Below, piece by piece: positions 7,858 through 15,848 of a stretch of DNA of 64,000 nucleotides. The notes beneath the pieces are model-generated. The model searched no databases. It was not told the origin of the DNA and worked only from the letters and a program-made list of their open reading frames with translations. Location of the stretch: the NCBI GenBank assembly GCA_045599645.1, contig JAZRWI010000020.1:1-64000 (forward strand). The letters run 5' to 3'. How positions within the stretch are numbered: position 1 is the stretch's first letter; each line of letters starts with the position of its first letter. The position numbers and the translations under genes are program-made. The DNA is from RUG334 sp045599645 (GTDB lineage Bacteria > Muiribacteriota > Ozemobacteria > Ozemobacterales > Ozemobacteraceae).

Positions 7858-8100
7858 TAATTGCCTGCCAACAATCGCTTAGCAATAACTTGGGTTAAGG
7901 TAAACCACAAACCTCCTTATACCGAGGCTAAAAATCCCGGCTGCCAGCCCTAATATCTGCGGTTATCTGCCTTAATTACCTGCTAACAATCGCTTAGCAC
8001 GAACTTGCTTAAGGTAAACCACAAACATCCTAATACCGAGGCTAAAAATCCTGGCTGCCGGCTATCAGCCGAGAAAGCAGACCAGTCGAAAGCCAGAAAC
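7858..8100. repeat. Mosaic dispersed repeat, two tandem partial units
   Basis: The block AACAATCGCTTAGCA, then AAGGTAAACCACAAAC, then ATACCGAGGCTAAAAATCC, then GGCTGCC occurs twice in a row (from about 7867 and about 7986) with roughly 90% match. Members of the same family lie at 5.3, 9.7 and 21.7 kb. It ends in the CTATCAGCCGAGAAAGCAGA module. The bases at 7687-7857 show no feature beyond A/T-rich upstream sequence for the 339-aa gene. Confidence 0.8.
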
Positions 8101-8111
8101 TGGAAGTCTGA

Positions 8112-8160
8112 ACCTAAGACCTAAGACCTAAGACCTAAGACCCAAGACCTAAGACCTAAT
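8112..8160. repeat. 7-bp minisatellite, seven units of ACCTAAG
   Basis: Seven uninterrupted heptamers, one with a single change (ACCCAAG). It sits immediately beside a TATAGAATCAC element, as do the other minisatellites in the window. Confidence 0.95.
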
Positions 8161-8162
8161 TT

Positions 8163-8196
8163 TATAGCAACTGCATGATTATGTGTGATTCTATAC
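8163..8196 (-). repeat. TATAGAATCAC element, copy A
   Basis: On the minus strand it reads TATAGAATCACACATAATC and ends GCAGTTGCTATA. It is the same middle variant as copy E at 46.6 kb and differs from the ACTTCTACATCC variant of copies B, C, D and F. Confidence 0.8.
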
Positions 8197-8238
8197 GCTT
8201 TTAGCTGTTGGCCATTAGCTATTAGCCGAGTAAAAATA

Positions 8239-8318
8239 GGCATTAGCCTAATTCATATTCGGCGAAGCCGAATCATTCATCGGCCGAAGGCCGCATTCAT
8301 AGCCGCAGGCTAATTCAT
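8239..8318. repeat. Hairpin array with ATTCAT linkers at the nitroreductase 3' end
   Basis: Four consecutive inverted repeats with different stems and short loops: GGC-atta-GCC, ATTCGGC-gaa-GCCGAAT (8257-8273), CGGCC-gaa-GGCCG (8281-8293), AGCC-gca-GGCT (8301-8311). They are separated by TAATTCAT, CATTCAT, CATTCAT and AATTCAT. The last linker touches the nitroreductase stop codon. No T-run follows, so it is not a standard intrinsic terminator. Confidence 0.9.
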
Positions 8319-8878
8319 TACTTATTGTTTCCCCATCTGTCGAAATAGGCTATTTCATTCTGTGGCAGCTTTGGTGCGGGATCTCTCTTTTCACCAGGAT
8401 AGCCCAGTGTGATCATGGCTATTGGCTGAATGGTTGATGGAATACCTAAAACACTTTTGATTCCCTTTGGGTTTATCCAGCCTATCCAGCAGGTGCCAAG
8501 GCCCTGTGCTGCAGCTGCCAGAACAAAATGTTCCCCGGCAATACCGTTATCAACAAGATAATAGGGAACTTTACTTAAAATAGGAGCAAACCAGTGAACA
8601 ATGCTATCAGACTTGGCACATAATACAGCAATAACAGGAGCATCCTGTATCCATTTCATGGTAAGACCTGGCAAAATACCACGGTTATATAATTCATTAC
8701 GTGTTTTTTCGTCTTTTACAATAACCCAGCGCCATGGCTGTCGGTTGCAAGCAGACGGAGCATTATTGGCAGCAATGAGACAATTATTGATTGCTTCATC
8801 AGAAACCTGCTTAGAAGTATCATAAGACCTGCAACTATTGCGCCACCTAACAACATCCAAAAATTCGTTTATATTCAT
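8318..8878 (-). CDS. Nitroreductase-family flavoprotein
   Basis: A 186-aa FMN-dependent nitroreductase-like oxidoreductase, cytoplasmic, reducing unknown substrates with NAD(P)H. The family's N-terminal FMN-contact segment RWRNSCRSYDTSKQVSDE (R-x-S-x-R variant with an inserted Cys) is at about residues 11-28, followed by NAPSACNRQPWRWVIV. The mid-region GIAGEHFVLAAAAQGLGTCW and C-terminal MITLGYPGEKRDPAPKLP are typical; each stretch given here is shorter than the family motif. Length is normal for the short-chain group. Monocistronic, 35 bases downstream of the hicB stop on the same strand; no functional link to the neighbours is evident. Confidence 0.88.
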   Translation of the reverse strand: MNINEFLDVVRWRNSCRSYDTSKQVSDEAINNCLIAANNAPSACNRQPWRWVIVKDEKTRNELYNRGILPGLTMKWIQDAPVIAVLCAKSDSIVHWFAPILSKVPYYLVDNGIAGEHFVLAAAAQGLGTCWIGWINPKGIKSVLGIPSTIQPIAMITLGYPGEKRDPAPKLPQNEIAYFDRWGNNK

Positions 8879-8912
8879 ATTTTCACCTATCTATATGCTT
8901 TTTAACTAATAA

Positions 8913-9248
8913 CTACTTAGACAAATAGCTTTGAATAGCCTTTTCTACCAAACTATTCAAGGTCATCTGATTCATTGAAGCATTTATTGCAGCCAAACGA
9001 TGTAATTCCGGTGATATTCTCACGTTAAAACTGCCTTTATAGGGTTTTTCAGGCATCTTATTTTCACTCTTGCACATATCAAGATACTCATCAACAGCAT
9101 TATGAAAATCTTCAACCAATTCTTTTGCCGATTCACCCTCAAACGAAATAAGTGCTCTAATTCCCATAACTTTGCCGTAAAAGACATTGCTTTCCTGGTC
9201 GAATTCGATACTACCAATATAGCTTTTGTATTCAACAAAATTATTCAT
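8913..9248 (-). CDS. hicB: HicB-family antitoxin with ribbon-helix-helix domain
   Basis: A 111-aa antitoxin of the second HicAB pair. Residues 1-65 form the HicB fold (YIGSIEFDQESNVFYGKVMG, then ISFEGESAKELVEDFHNAVDEY, abbreviated here to the diagnostic FEGESAKEL), and 73-108 form a ribbon-helix-helix DNA-binding domain (FNVRISPELHRLAAINA). Its ATG overlaps the hicA stop by four bases (ATGA), so translation is coupled. This is the best-known HicB subtype, unlike the longer protein at 5.5 kb, so the two modules are independent acquisitions. Confidence 0.92.
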   Translation of the reverse strand: MNNFVEYKSYIGSIEFDQESNVFYGKVMGIRALISFEGESAKELVEDFHNAVDEYLDMCKSENKMPEKPYKGSFNVRISPELHRLAAINASMNQMTLNSLVEKAIQSYLSK

Positions 9249-9499
9249 ATTAGTCCTTCCTTTTCTAAGAAATCAACAATCTGTTTAATCTGATATGGAA
9301 GCAATTCCTTTCTAGGATGCGGTTTATGCATCATTATTGAAGGATAATTATCTTTTATAAAAATAACCCTGGATCCACTTGTTTTACCCTTATCTAAGCG
9401 TCTATATGAGAAATAATTCAACAATGTCTGCAATTCATCAAAAGTAAAATCTTTTGGTCTCGATTTCAAACGTTCAATAAGCTTTTCTTTCTGTCCCAC
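9245..9499 (-). CDS. hicA: HicA toxin (mRNA interferase)
   Basis: An 84-aa HicA of the subtype with GSRVIF and the C-terminal MMHKPHPRKELLPYQIKQI signature; both are visible, the latter at about residues 56-74. Expected to be an mRNA interferase neutralised by HicB. The start is GTG at 9499, chosen because AGGAGGG lies five bases upstream, the strongest ribosome-binding site in this island. First gene of the hicAB operon. Confidence 0.9.
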   Translation of the reverse strand: MGQKEKLIERLKSRPKDFTFDELQTLLNYFSYRRLDKGKTSGSRVIFIKDNYPSIMMHKPHPRKELLPYQIKQIVDFLEKEGLI

Positions 9500-9906
9500 A
9501 AATCCCTCCTATAAGATATAAAAACATCGTCTCTTTTGCAACTAATTTTAGTTACATGATTTTAGGTCAGCAAAAACCAATAAATTAATCTTTAACACAG
9601 GATTTTAAACAGCTGTCAAAAAATAAATTAACAAATATTCAAAAGCTTAGTTATTAGGCTGTTTCTCAATTTTTATTTTACATACTTTTCCATAAACCCG
9701 CAACCAAGAAAAATAAACCAAATCCTTTTATCCGTTACAATATCCAGATAAGCTATCGCTTAGCAGTAACACACGCTGGTAAAGCACAGACCATCTAAAA
9801 ACGAGGTTCAAAAAATGACCTGCTAATCGGCTGTTTGGCCTGCTTCATCCGTCAGTATCCTGTTATCCGTTGCTAATAAATCCGGCCTGCTTATCTGAAT
9901 TTCGCT
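9500..9906. repeat. Gap with mosaic dispersed repeat
   Basis: Left part (9590-9700) has AAACAGCTGTC and GGCTGTTTCTCAAT, also found at 955-1015. Right part (9720-9895) carries ATCCGTTAC, ATCGCTTAGCAGTAAC, GGTAAAGCACAGACC, CGAGGTTCAAAAA and TCCTGTTATCCGTTGC, the mosaic family seen at 5.3 and 21.7 kb but more diverged. No gene seen. Confidence 0.7.
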
Positions 9907-9940
9907 AAAATAGAAACAGCCGAGCATTTCTGCTCGGCTG
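9907..9940 (-). terminator. Intrinsic terminator of the large RNA
   Basis: Minus strand: a 10-bp perfect stem CAGCCGAGCA / TGCTCGGCTG closed by GAAA, followed by TTTCTATTTT. One of the best terminators in the window, and it does not serve any protein gene. Confidence 0.93.
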
Positions 9941-11080
9941 CTGTTGATCGAACTCTTTGTGAATCAGGTTTCCTTCTCGGAAGCTTTCAATCTCGTGGTT
10001 GGTCCCCGGCGTCACCGCCTTCGGGCCTCCCCTTCTTGTCTTCGTTGTCCCTTAGAGTTTTCGTAATTGCTCTTCGGCGGGTATTTTGTTCGCACCATAC
10101 CTTCAAGCGTTCTTCGCTCTCAAGGTTCTAAGAAAACAATCACTACACCTTTTGATTTTTCGGTTGCTAGTTTGTTACTTGCTTTCCTCTTTCGGACTTT
10201 CCGTTTCGCTTTTTTTGCTTTAAGACTTCAAGGTTCTTATTTCCACGGTTCTCATCAGCTAGGGTTCACTGACGTTTCCTTCAGGTTTTCATATCCCTTA
10301 TAGCGCCTTCATCTTCGAGCGTGTCGTGTGGGCTTCACCCCACCGCTCCCCGGTTCCAGGCTTTCTCAACCTCCTATCGGGTATTTTGCGTTCTTCCGAC
10401 TTGTGGGCTTGTTCCATCCCACTGGCACTTTGAGGGTTCCAGTCTTCAGAGTCTTACGTAACCCCGGTCGGTTTCTGTTTCCAGCACCTTGTGCTTCCCT
10501 CGCTGTTTCTGTCCCTTCTCGGCTTTCTTCCTTGGTCTGCGCGGGCTCCCTTGCCTCGTAGCCGCTTCGCTTTCGTGCGCTGCGACCTCGCTTCGCCTTG
10601 GCCCCTCGTCCTCGATTGCTCTCGGACCGGTTTCCGTTTTGAGATTCAGTTCAGCCTCGGAGCTTTGCTCCCGGTTGTTCCGCGCCTCGCTCGTCGCTCG
10701 GTTTCACCCTTGCACCGCCTCGGCACTCTCTCTTGACCTTTTATCTCCCTTTGAGGTATCTGGCTTCTCATCGCACCGCTCTGCCATATGCTGACTTTAA
10801 CAAATTTGGCTGCGTCTCCCACCTCGGTGTTCGTCACCCTCGTGGTCTCTCTGCGTCTGGAAGTTGGTTTTCCCTCGGCGTTACCCGAGTGGCCCTCCCT
10901 CTTTGGGGTTTCTTCCTTCTACTCTTTCTTCAGATTCGAACCTCTTCTCGGCCCTGGCTCATTGTTTCACCTAAAGGCTTAAGAACTGTCACCAGTTCTG
11001 TTCCTGCCTCTATTAAGACCGACGTCGCGGCTTTACGTATTACTACGCTCTGAAGTTTAAGGTTTTTCGGATTCTGATTC

Positions 11081-11095
11081 GTTTTTCAAAGAGCT
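11081..11095 (-). promoter_or_regulatory. boxA-like antitermination sequence in the RNA leader
   Basis: AGCTCTTTGAAAAAC, 15-29 bases after the predicted start, closely resembles the boxA of rRNA leaders (GCTCTTTAACA / GTTCTTTGAAAA types), the NusB-S10 loading site that protects untranslated transcripts from Rho. Confidence 0.6.
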
Positions 11096-11115
11096 TTGTT
11101 CTTTCAACGGAATGC

Positions 11116-11144
11116 ATTATCTCACTTTAGGGGTTTAATGTCAA
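11116..11144 (-). promoter_or_regulatory. Near-consensus sigma-70 promoter with A/T upstream element
   Basis: TTGACA (11139-11144) and GATAAT (11116-11121) on the minus strand with a 17-base spacer. Immediately upstream (11145-11178) is an A-tract/T-tract run resembling an UP element, as at rRNA promoters. Predicted start near 11109. Confidence 0.88.
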
Positions 11145-11171
11145 CAACTTTTTTAAAATATTTAAAAAAAA

Positions 11172-11341
11172 TTTTTAGAGGCTTTAAAAAGGCTGTCTGA
11201 ATACTCGATTTTATGCATTCAAAACAAGTTTCTTCTAAAATCAAAACCCTCCCTACCCTCCCTTAAAAAGGGAGGTTTTTTAGGAGTCTACTGTACATCG
11301 GGATTTTTACAAATTTCTCGTTTTGGGACAGCCTCTAAAAA
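11172..11341. mobile_element. MITE-like element of about 170 bp with terminal inverted repeats
   Basis: TTTTTAGAGGCT (11172-11183) and AGCCTCTAAAAA (11330-11341) are perfect 12-bp inverted termini; the right end continues inward as GACAGCC-type sequence (reading GGCTGTCCCAAAACG outward-in), a motif common at insertion-sequence ends. The interior has no gene but holds a terminator-like hairpin. No clear target duplication was found. Confidence 0.5.
11257..11281 (+). terminator. Terminator-like hairpin inside the MITE-like element
   Basis: CCTCCCTT-aaa-AAGGGAGG followed by TTTTTT on the plus strand. No plus-strand gene ends here. On the minus strand the hairpin is followed by a weaker T-rich run and could also stop copA read-through before the large-RNA promoter. 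Confidence 0.7.
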
Positions 11342-11343
11342 AG

Positions 11344-11459
11344 GGGGTTATGACTGCCTTCTCTCGGCTGATAGCCGACAGTTGATAGCTGTTAGCGGCT
11401 GTTCTTTCTCAGCTAATAGCCAACAGCCAATAGCTGTTAGCGGCTGTTCTTTCTAGCTT
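11344..11459. repeat. Tandem CAGCCG repeat downstream of copA
   Basis: Two imperfect copies of a roughly 47-bp unit ending GATAGCTGTTAGCGGCTG or AATAGCTGTTAGCGGCTG and TTCTTTCT (11363-11410 and 11410-11458). They are related to the CAGCCGCTAACAGCC sequences at 5.46 and 6.19 kb. Confidence 0.75.
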
Positions 11460-13793
11460 CTATTTACGCAGACGGAGGGCATTGGTGACAACAGTCACGG
11501 AACTGAGACTCATGGCGAGGGCTGCAACCATGGGGCTGAGCTTCCAGCCGAGAAACGAATAGAAAACACCGGCCGCCAACGGAATACATATAGCATTATA
11601 AAACAATGCCCAGAACAAATTCTGTTTTATATTCCTTACAACAGCCTTACTAAGCTTGATACATTCAGCAACATCATTAAGATCATTCTTCATGAGAACA
11701 ACATCAGCAGACTCAATAGCAATGTCTGTCCCGGCACCGATGGCCATACCAATATCAGCTCGAACCAGCGCAGGAGCATCGTTTATTCCATCGCCTACCA
11801 TAATTACCTTTTCCCCGGCTTCCTGAAGCTTACGGATGACCAGTTCCTTTTCCTGCGGAAGCACTTCAGCAATAGCAGCATCAAGACCGAGTTTCTGCTT
11901 GATTCCCTGAGCAATAAGCCTGTTGTCGCCAGTAAGAATCATTACCCTCAAGCCCATCTTTTTCATTTCTTCGATGGCCTTGAAGCTTGTTTCCTTTATA
12001 GGGTCTGCAACAGCAATAATACCCATAGGGCTACAGCCAGTAGAATCGCTGCCTGTTGCAAAGAATATTGGTGTCTTACCTTCATCAGCCATTTCCTTGC
12101 CTTTGGCTTCAAGCTTATCAATATCGACACCGTTTTCCACCATAAAAGCCATATTACCAGCCAGCACGGTTCTGCCAAGCAGTGTGCCTTTTATGCCTCT
12201 TCCTGGTATTGTTTCAAAATCTGTTACGGGGAAAGCGTCGACCTCTTCTTTTTCGGCCATTTCAACAAAAGCAATGCCAATCGGGTGTTCAGACAATTTT
12301 TCCAAAGAAACGGCAGCACTAAGAAGATTCTTTTCTCCAATACCGCTGAAGGCATATACATCTGTAACTCTAGGCTTTCCTTCCGTAATGGTCCCTGTTT
12401 TGTCTAAAACAACACTTGAAGCATAATGAGTTGTTTCGAGAGCTTCAGCAGACTTTATAAGAATGCCTGATTTTGCGGCTCTGCCTGTTCCAACCATGAT
12501 AGCAACCGGAGTTGCTAGTCCAAGAGCGCATGGGCAGGAAATAACAAGAACAGAAACTGCTATGGTAAGAGCAAATTCAAAGGGTTTGCCAATCAATAAC
12601 CATATAGCAAAAGTAAAAAGAGCTATACCTATTACAACCGGAACAAAAATTCCGCTCACCAGGTCTGCCAATCGCGCAATTGGAGCCTTTGTTGCTACTG
12701 TGGTTTCAACAAGCTGAACTATTTTAGCTACTGTTGTTTCTGAGCCAACCTTTGTTGCCTTAAATTTTATAAAACCATTTTTGTTAATAGTTCCAGCGGC
12801 AACATCATCACCAGGCTTCTTTTCCACAGGCATGCTTTCACCAGTTAATGCAGAGGCGTCTACTGCTGTGGTTCCTTCAACAAGCTCACCATCAACAGGA
12901 ATACTCATTCCAGGTTTTACACAAACAATATCACCAACAATAACATCACTAGCAGCAATTTCTGTTTCCTGACCATTTCTTTCTACAATAGCAGTCTCAG
13001 GAGTCAGATCCATAAGCATTGCAACTGCTTCTGAGGTTTTCCCCTTAGAACGTGTTTCAAGATACTTTCCAAGTGTAATAAGAGTCAATATGGTTGCAGC
13101 GCAGTCATAATACAGGTTATGGGAAAGTGCAAAAGCCTGGTCTGAAGCGTTTGCCATCATATTATTATAAATAAGAACAGTATTGTAAATGCTATAAATC
13201 AAGGCTGCACCAGAGCCTGTCATAACCAGGGAATCCATGTTCGGTGCCCTGTGGATAAAACCACGTACTCCATTTATATAAAATTTCCGATTAAGGTAAA
13301 CAACGGGTAAAGTCAGCAACAAAAGGCAGACAGCATACCTAAGGCTATTCTGAGGCCCTTCAAAAAAGCTTAAGGAAGGTATTATTCCCATATGCCCCAG
13401 CATAATAACTATATGTGGAACAAGCCACAAAAAAGACATAATCAGTCGTTTCTTCATTGCAGTCAGTTCAATAGCTGCAATATCGGTAAATTTCTGATGT
13501 GCAGATTCAGGCTTTTGAACATTATTGTTTTCTGAACCTGATGAAGCTTCTGGTTCTGTCGGCTGCAAAGGCTTTGTTTCTTCTGCAAGAGAAGCTCCGA
13601 AACCACTCTTTACAACGGCTTCAATTATAGCTTCACTACTAAGAACAGCTTCATCAAATTCAACAATCATTGAATTAGTGAGTAAACTTACGCTTACTTC
13701 TTTAATTCCATTAAGCTTTCTGACAGCGCCTTCTACACAGGATGAGCAGGAAGAACAACTCATACCTGTTACATTAAATTTTTTCTGAAGCAT
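11460..13793 (-). CDS. copA: Copper-exporting P1B-type ATPase
   Basis: A 777-aa heavy-metal P-type ATPase that exports Cu(I) across the inner membrane. One N-terminal heavy-metal-associated domain (residues 3-70) has GMSCSSCSSCVE: the binding pair C13/C16 plus an extra Cys at 19 where Arg or another residue is usual. Then follow a charged linker, membrane helices, TGES (317-320), the CPC ion-channel motif (420-422, ISCPCALGLATPV), DKTGT with phospho-acceptor D464, EHPIG, and GDGINDAP in the hinge. These mark a CopA-type transporter. The start is ATG 13793 with AAGGTG upstream; a TTG seven codons earlier is less likely. No copper-responsive regulator or chaperone gene adjoins it, and it stands alone between the MITE-like element and a divergent envelope operon. 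Confidence 0.95.
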   Translation of the reverse strand: MLQKKFNVTGMSCSSCSSCVEGAVRKLNGIKEVSVSLLTNSMIVEFDEAVLSSEAIIEAVVKSGFGASLAEETKPLQPTEPEASSGSENNNVQKPESAHQKFTDIAAIELTAMKKRLIMSFLWLVPHIVIMLGHMGIIPSLSFFEGPQNSLRYAVCLLLLTLPVVYLNRKFYINGVRGFIHRAPNMDSLVMTGSGAALIYSIYNTVLIYNNMMANASDQAFALSHNLYYDCAATILTLITLGKYLETRSKGKTSEAVAMLMDLTPETAIVERNGQETEIAASDVIVGDIVCVKPGMSIPVDGELVEGTTAVDASALTGESMPVEKKPGDDVAAGTINKNGFIKFKATKVGSETTVAKIVQLVETTVATKAPIARLADLVSGIFVPVVIGIALFTFAIWLLIGKPFEFALTIAVSVLVISCPCALGLATPVAIMVGTGRAAKSGILIKSAEALETTHYASSVVLDKTGTITEGKPRVTDVYAFSGIGEKNLLSAAVSLEKLSEHPIGIAFVEMAEKEEVDAFPVTDFETIPGRGIKGTLLGRTVLAGNMAFMVENGVDIDKLEAKGKEMADEGKTPIFFATGSDSTGCSPMGIIAVADPIKETSFKAIEEMKKMGLRVMILTGDNRLIAQGIKQKLGLDAAIAEVLPQEKELVIRKLQEAGEKVIMVGDGINDAPALVRADIGMAIGAGTDIAIESADVVLMKNDLNDVAECIKLSKAVVRNIKQNLFWALFYNAICIPLAAGVFYSFLGWKLSPMVAALAMSLSSVTVVTNALRLRK

Positions 13794-13955
13794 TTTGCAC
13801 CTTCTTAGAAGCAAACAGTAATAGTCGTATGTCTATAAAACAGCATAGCTAAAATACCAAAGAAAATACTTACTAGCAAGCCCCAAAGAATAGCTAAAGT
13901 ATTGACTAATAAGCCAAAATAAAATAAATTTAAAAGACTTAAGATGGTGTATTAA

Positions 13956-15848
13956 ATGAAAAATACTTTTAACTACATGAAACGCTTATTACCTTTTCTG
14001 GCAACAAGCATTGGTTCAGAAATAATAACAACAATTATATTGTTTTTTGTCTGCTTTTCAGGGCTTAAAATCGGAACAGATTTTATTTATTCTATTCCTG
14101 TATGGCTTGGAACAACAATTTTTGCAAGTCTATGCGCTTCAGCCATAGCTTTGATTTATATAGTATTTTTGCCGACCAAACTTCATCATAGCAAACTTGA
14201 CAGATGGTGCACCTATATAATGTTCACCTTTTTTGCCATAGTTCACATATTCACAATATCTGCCTCATACCTGTTCTGGGTAGAAGAATTCGAAAGCCGT
14301 TTCAATTTCGTTGCCGTAGATTATCTTGTTTATACTCAGGAAGTAGTAGGGAACATATTCGATTCTTATCCAATGATCCCTATACTTGCTGTTGTTTTCG
14401 TGTTAGCAGGCTATTTCTGCTATCTTTCAAGAAAAAGACTTATCAATGAAAACAATCCTGTTCCAAGCTTCAAAGAAAGGTTAGCTTTTCTTGGAATATT
14501 TGCTGTAGTAGCTTTTATAATTCAAATTCCTGATTACGCAGGAATTGCAGATAAAATCAGCAACCGTTATCATACAGAGCTTTCCAAAAGCAGCATATTC
14601 TGCTTTTTCAGAGCTGCTAGAACAAATGAATTAAAATATAAGGATTTTTATCCAACACTCCCGGATACCGAAGTCGAAGAACGCTACAAACGCCTGTCCC
14701 CAGACGGTGATGTCCGTTCCAAACCAGCAGACGATGAATTACATCCAAATGTGGTTATTGTTGTAATGGAAAGCATGGGCTCTAAGTATTTTTCAGAATT
14801 TAGAAATGACGGTCTGAAAGTTACTGAAGAATTGGAAGCAATAGCCTCTGAAGGCCTGTATTTCAATAAAACCTACGCAGTTGGCACAAGAACCGTCAGA
14901 GGTCTTGAAGCAGTTACTCTTGGCGTTCCACCATTGCCAGGCATGGCTCTGGTTAGACGTGACAACAATGAAAATCTTTTCAATATCGGAACAGTTCTCA
15001 GAAACAGAGGATATGACACAAAATGGTTATATGGCGGATATGGCTATTTCGACAATATGTCCGCCTATTTTGAAGGCAATGGCTTCAAGATTGTAGATAG
15101 AAATGACTTCAGCAGCGATGAAATTGACTTTGCCACTGTATGGGGAATGTGCGATGAAAACCTTTATTCAAAAGCATTAAAGGAAGCTGACAAAACATTT
15201 GCAGAAAACAAACCTTTCCTGCAGGTAATACTTACCGTTTCTAACCATCGACCATTCACTTTCCCTGACGGCAGAATAGATCTTAAGTCAAGAGAAGCTG
15301 GCCGTAGCGGCGGTGTAAAATACGCAGATTACTGTGCTGGTAAATTTATTAAAGAAGCCAGGCAAAAACCGTGGTTTGACAATACTATTTTCGTTTTTGT
15401 AGCAGACCACAGCTCTGGCAGCCAGGGAAATCAGGAGTTGAACTTCGATTTGCACCAGATTCCCTTGATAATTTATGGACCAAAATTTGTTAAGCCGCAA
15501 AAAATCACATATCCTATCAGTCAGATTGATACTGCGCCAACACTGCTTTCACTTATGAATATAAAAGAAAGCGGTTTTATTGGTCAGAATGCACTTTCAC
15601 CTGATTACGAAACAAGGTTATTCATGTGCAACTACCAGAAAATAGCCTATGTTTGCAAAAATGATTGTGTTGTTTTCAGTCCAGTCCGTCATGTTAGCTT
15701 CTACCAAAACAATAAGCTTATAAACACTGTTATTGCGAATAAAGATGGTTCGATTAACGCTCCAACTCCACAACTGGCTGAAGTTTACAAGGATGCAATA
15801 GCTTACTTCCAGCACACAGACCGCTGGCAAACTTTGTTTAAAGAGTGA
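13956..15848 (+). CDS. LtaS/MdoB-like membrane phosphoglycerol/phosphoethanolamine transferase (sulfatase fold)
   Basis: A 630-aa inner-membrane enzyme of the alkaline-phosphatase/sulfatase superfamily (COG1368 type). About five membrane helices occupy residues 15-190, then an extracytoplasmic catalytic domain starts near 265. The metal ligand E272 is in VVIVVMESMGS, the nucleophilic Thr in YAVGTRTVRGLEAV (about 311-313), and the DH ligands in FVFVADHSSG. In diderms such enzymes decorate glycans or lipid A with phosphoglycerol or phosphoethanolamine; the donor here is unknown. It overlaps the next gene by one base (TGATG), so it is translationally coupled to a PAP2 phosphatase, suggesting joint remodelling of an envelope lipid or glycan. 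Confidence 0.85.
   Translation: MKNTFNYMKRLLPFLATSIGSEIITTIILFFVCFSGLKIGTDFIYSIPVWLGTTIFASLCASAIALIYIVFLPTKLHHSKLDRWCTYIMFTFFAIVHIFTISASYLFWVEEFESRFNFVAVDYLVYTQEVVGNIFDSYPMIPILAVVFVLAGYFCYLSRKRLINENNPVPSFKERLAFLGIFAVVAFIIQIPDYAGIADKISNRYHTELSKSSIFCFFRAARTNELKYKDFYPTLPDTEVEERYKRLSPDGDVRSKPADDELHPNVVIVVMESMGSKYFSEFRNDGLKVTEELEAIASEGLYFNKTYAVGTRTVRGLEAVTLGVPPLPGMALVRRDNNENLFNIGTVLRNRGYDTKWLYGGYGYFDNMSAYFEGNGFKIVDRNDFSSDEIDFATVWGMCDENLYSKALKEADKTFAENKPFLQVILTVSNHRPFTFPDGRIDLKSREAGRSGGVKYADYCAGKFIKEARQKPWFDNTIFVFVADHSSGSQGNQELNFDLHQIPLIIYGPKFVKPQKITYPISQIDTAPTLLSLMNIKESGFIGQNALSPDYETRLFMCNYQKIAYVCKNDCVVFSPVRHVSFYQNNKLINTVIANKDGSINAPTPQLAEVYKDAIAYFQHTDRWQTLFKE

Larger units (their letters stand above)
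9907..11109 (-). ncRNA. Putative large structured non-coding RNA, about 1.2 kb
   Basis: No open frame on either strand resembles a protein, and composition is GC-rich and strongly purine-biased on the minus strand, unlike neighbouring coding DNA. On that strand a consensus promoter (11116-11144) starts a transcript near 11109 that ends at a perfect intrinsic terminator (9907-9940). The leader has a boxA-like AGCTCTTTGAAAAAC, as in rRNA operons. Inside are many compact hairpins: AGAACTG-guga-CAGUUCU, CUCGG-guaacg-CCGAG, GGAGC-aaa-GCUCC, GUGGG-gugaag-CCCAC, GUGGG-auggaacaa-GCCCAC, CGGA-aag-UCCG, GGCG-guga-CGCC. I find no 16S/23S/5S, tmRNA, RNase P or group II intron domain V signature. The size class is that of OLE, GOLLD and ROOL RNAs, but I cannot assign it to any. 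Presence of an RNA: fairly confident; class: unknown. Confidence 0.78.

Noticed and set aside
8112..8160. CRISPR array
   Set aside because: Units are seven bases with no spacers; none of the repeats in the window has 25-40-bp repeats with unique spacers, and there are no cas genes.
10067..11053. Several overlapping plus-strand open frames (10067-10303, 10328-10561, 10489-10794, 10733-11053)
   Set aside because: They lie antisense to the predicted large RNA, have Leu/Ser/Arg/Pro-rich low-quality composition, change frame every few hundred bases and lack ribosome-binding sites.
9907..11109. Group II intron or rRNA remnant as explanation of the structured region
   Set aside because: No domain V hairpin, no intron-encoded protein and no conserved 16S/23S words could be found; the ends are a promoter and an intrinsic terminator, not splice sites.
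11923..12426. Plus-strand frames antisense to copA, and similar frames antisense to the HEAT-CheR and uvrA genes
   Set aside because: Shadows of well-supported genes with no start signals of their own.
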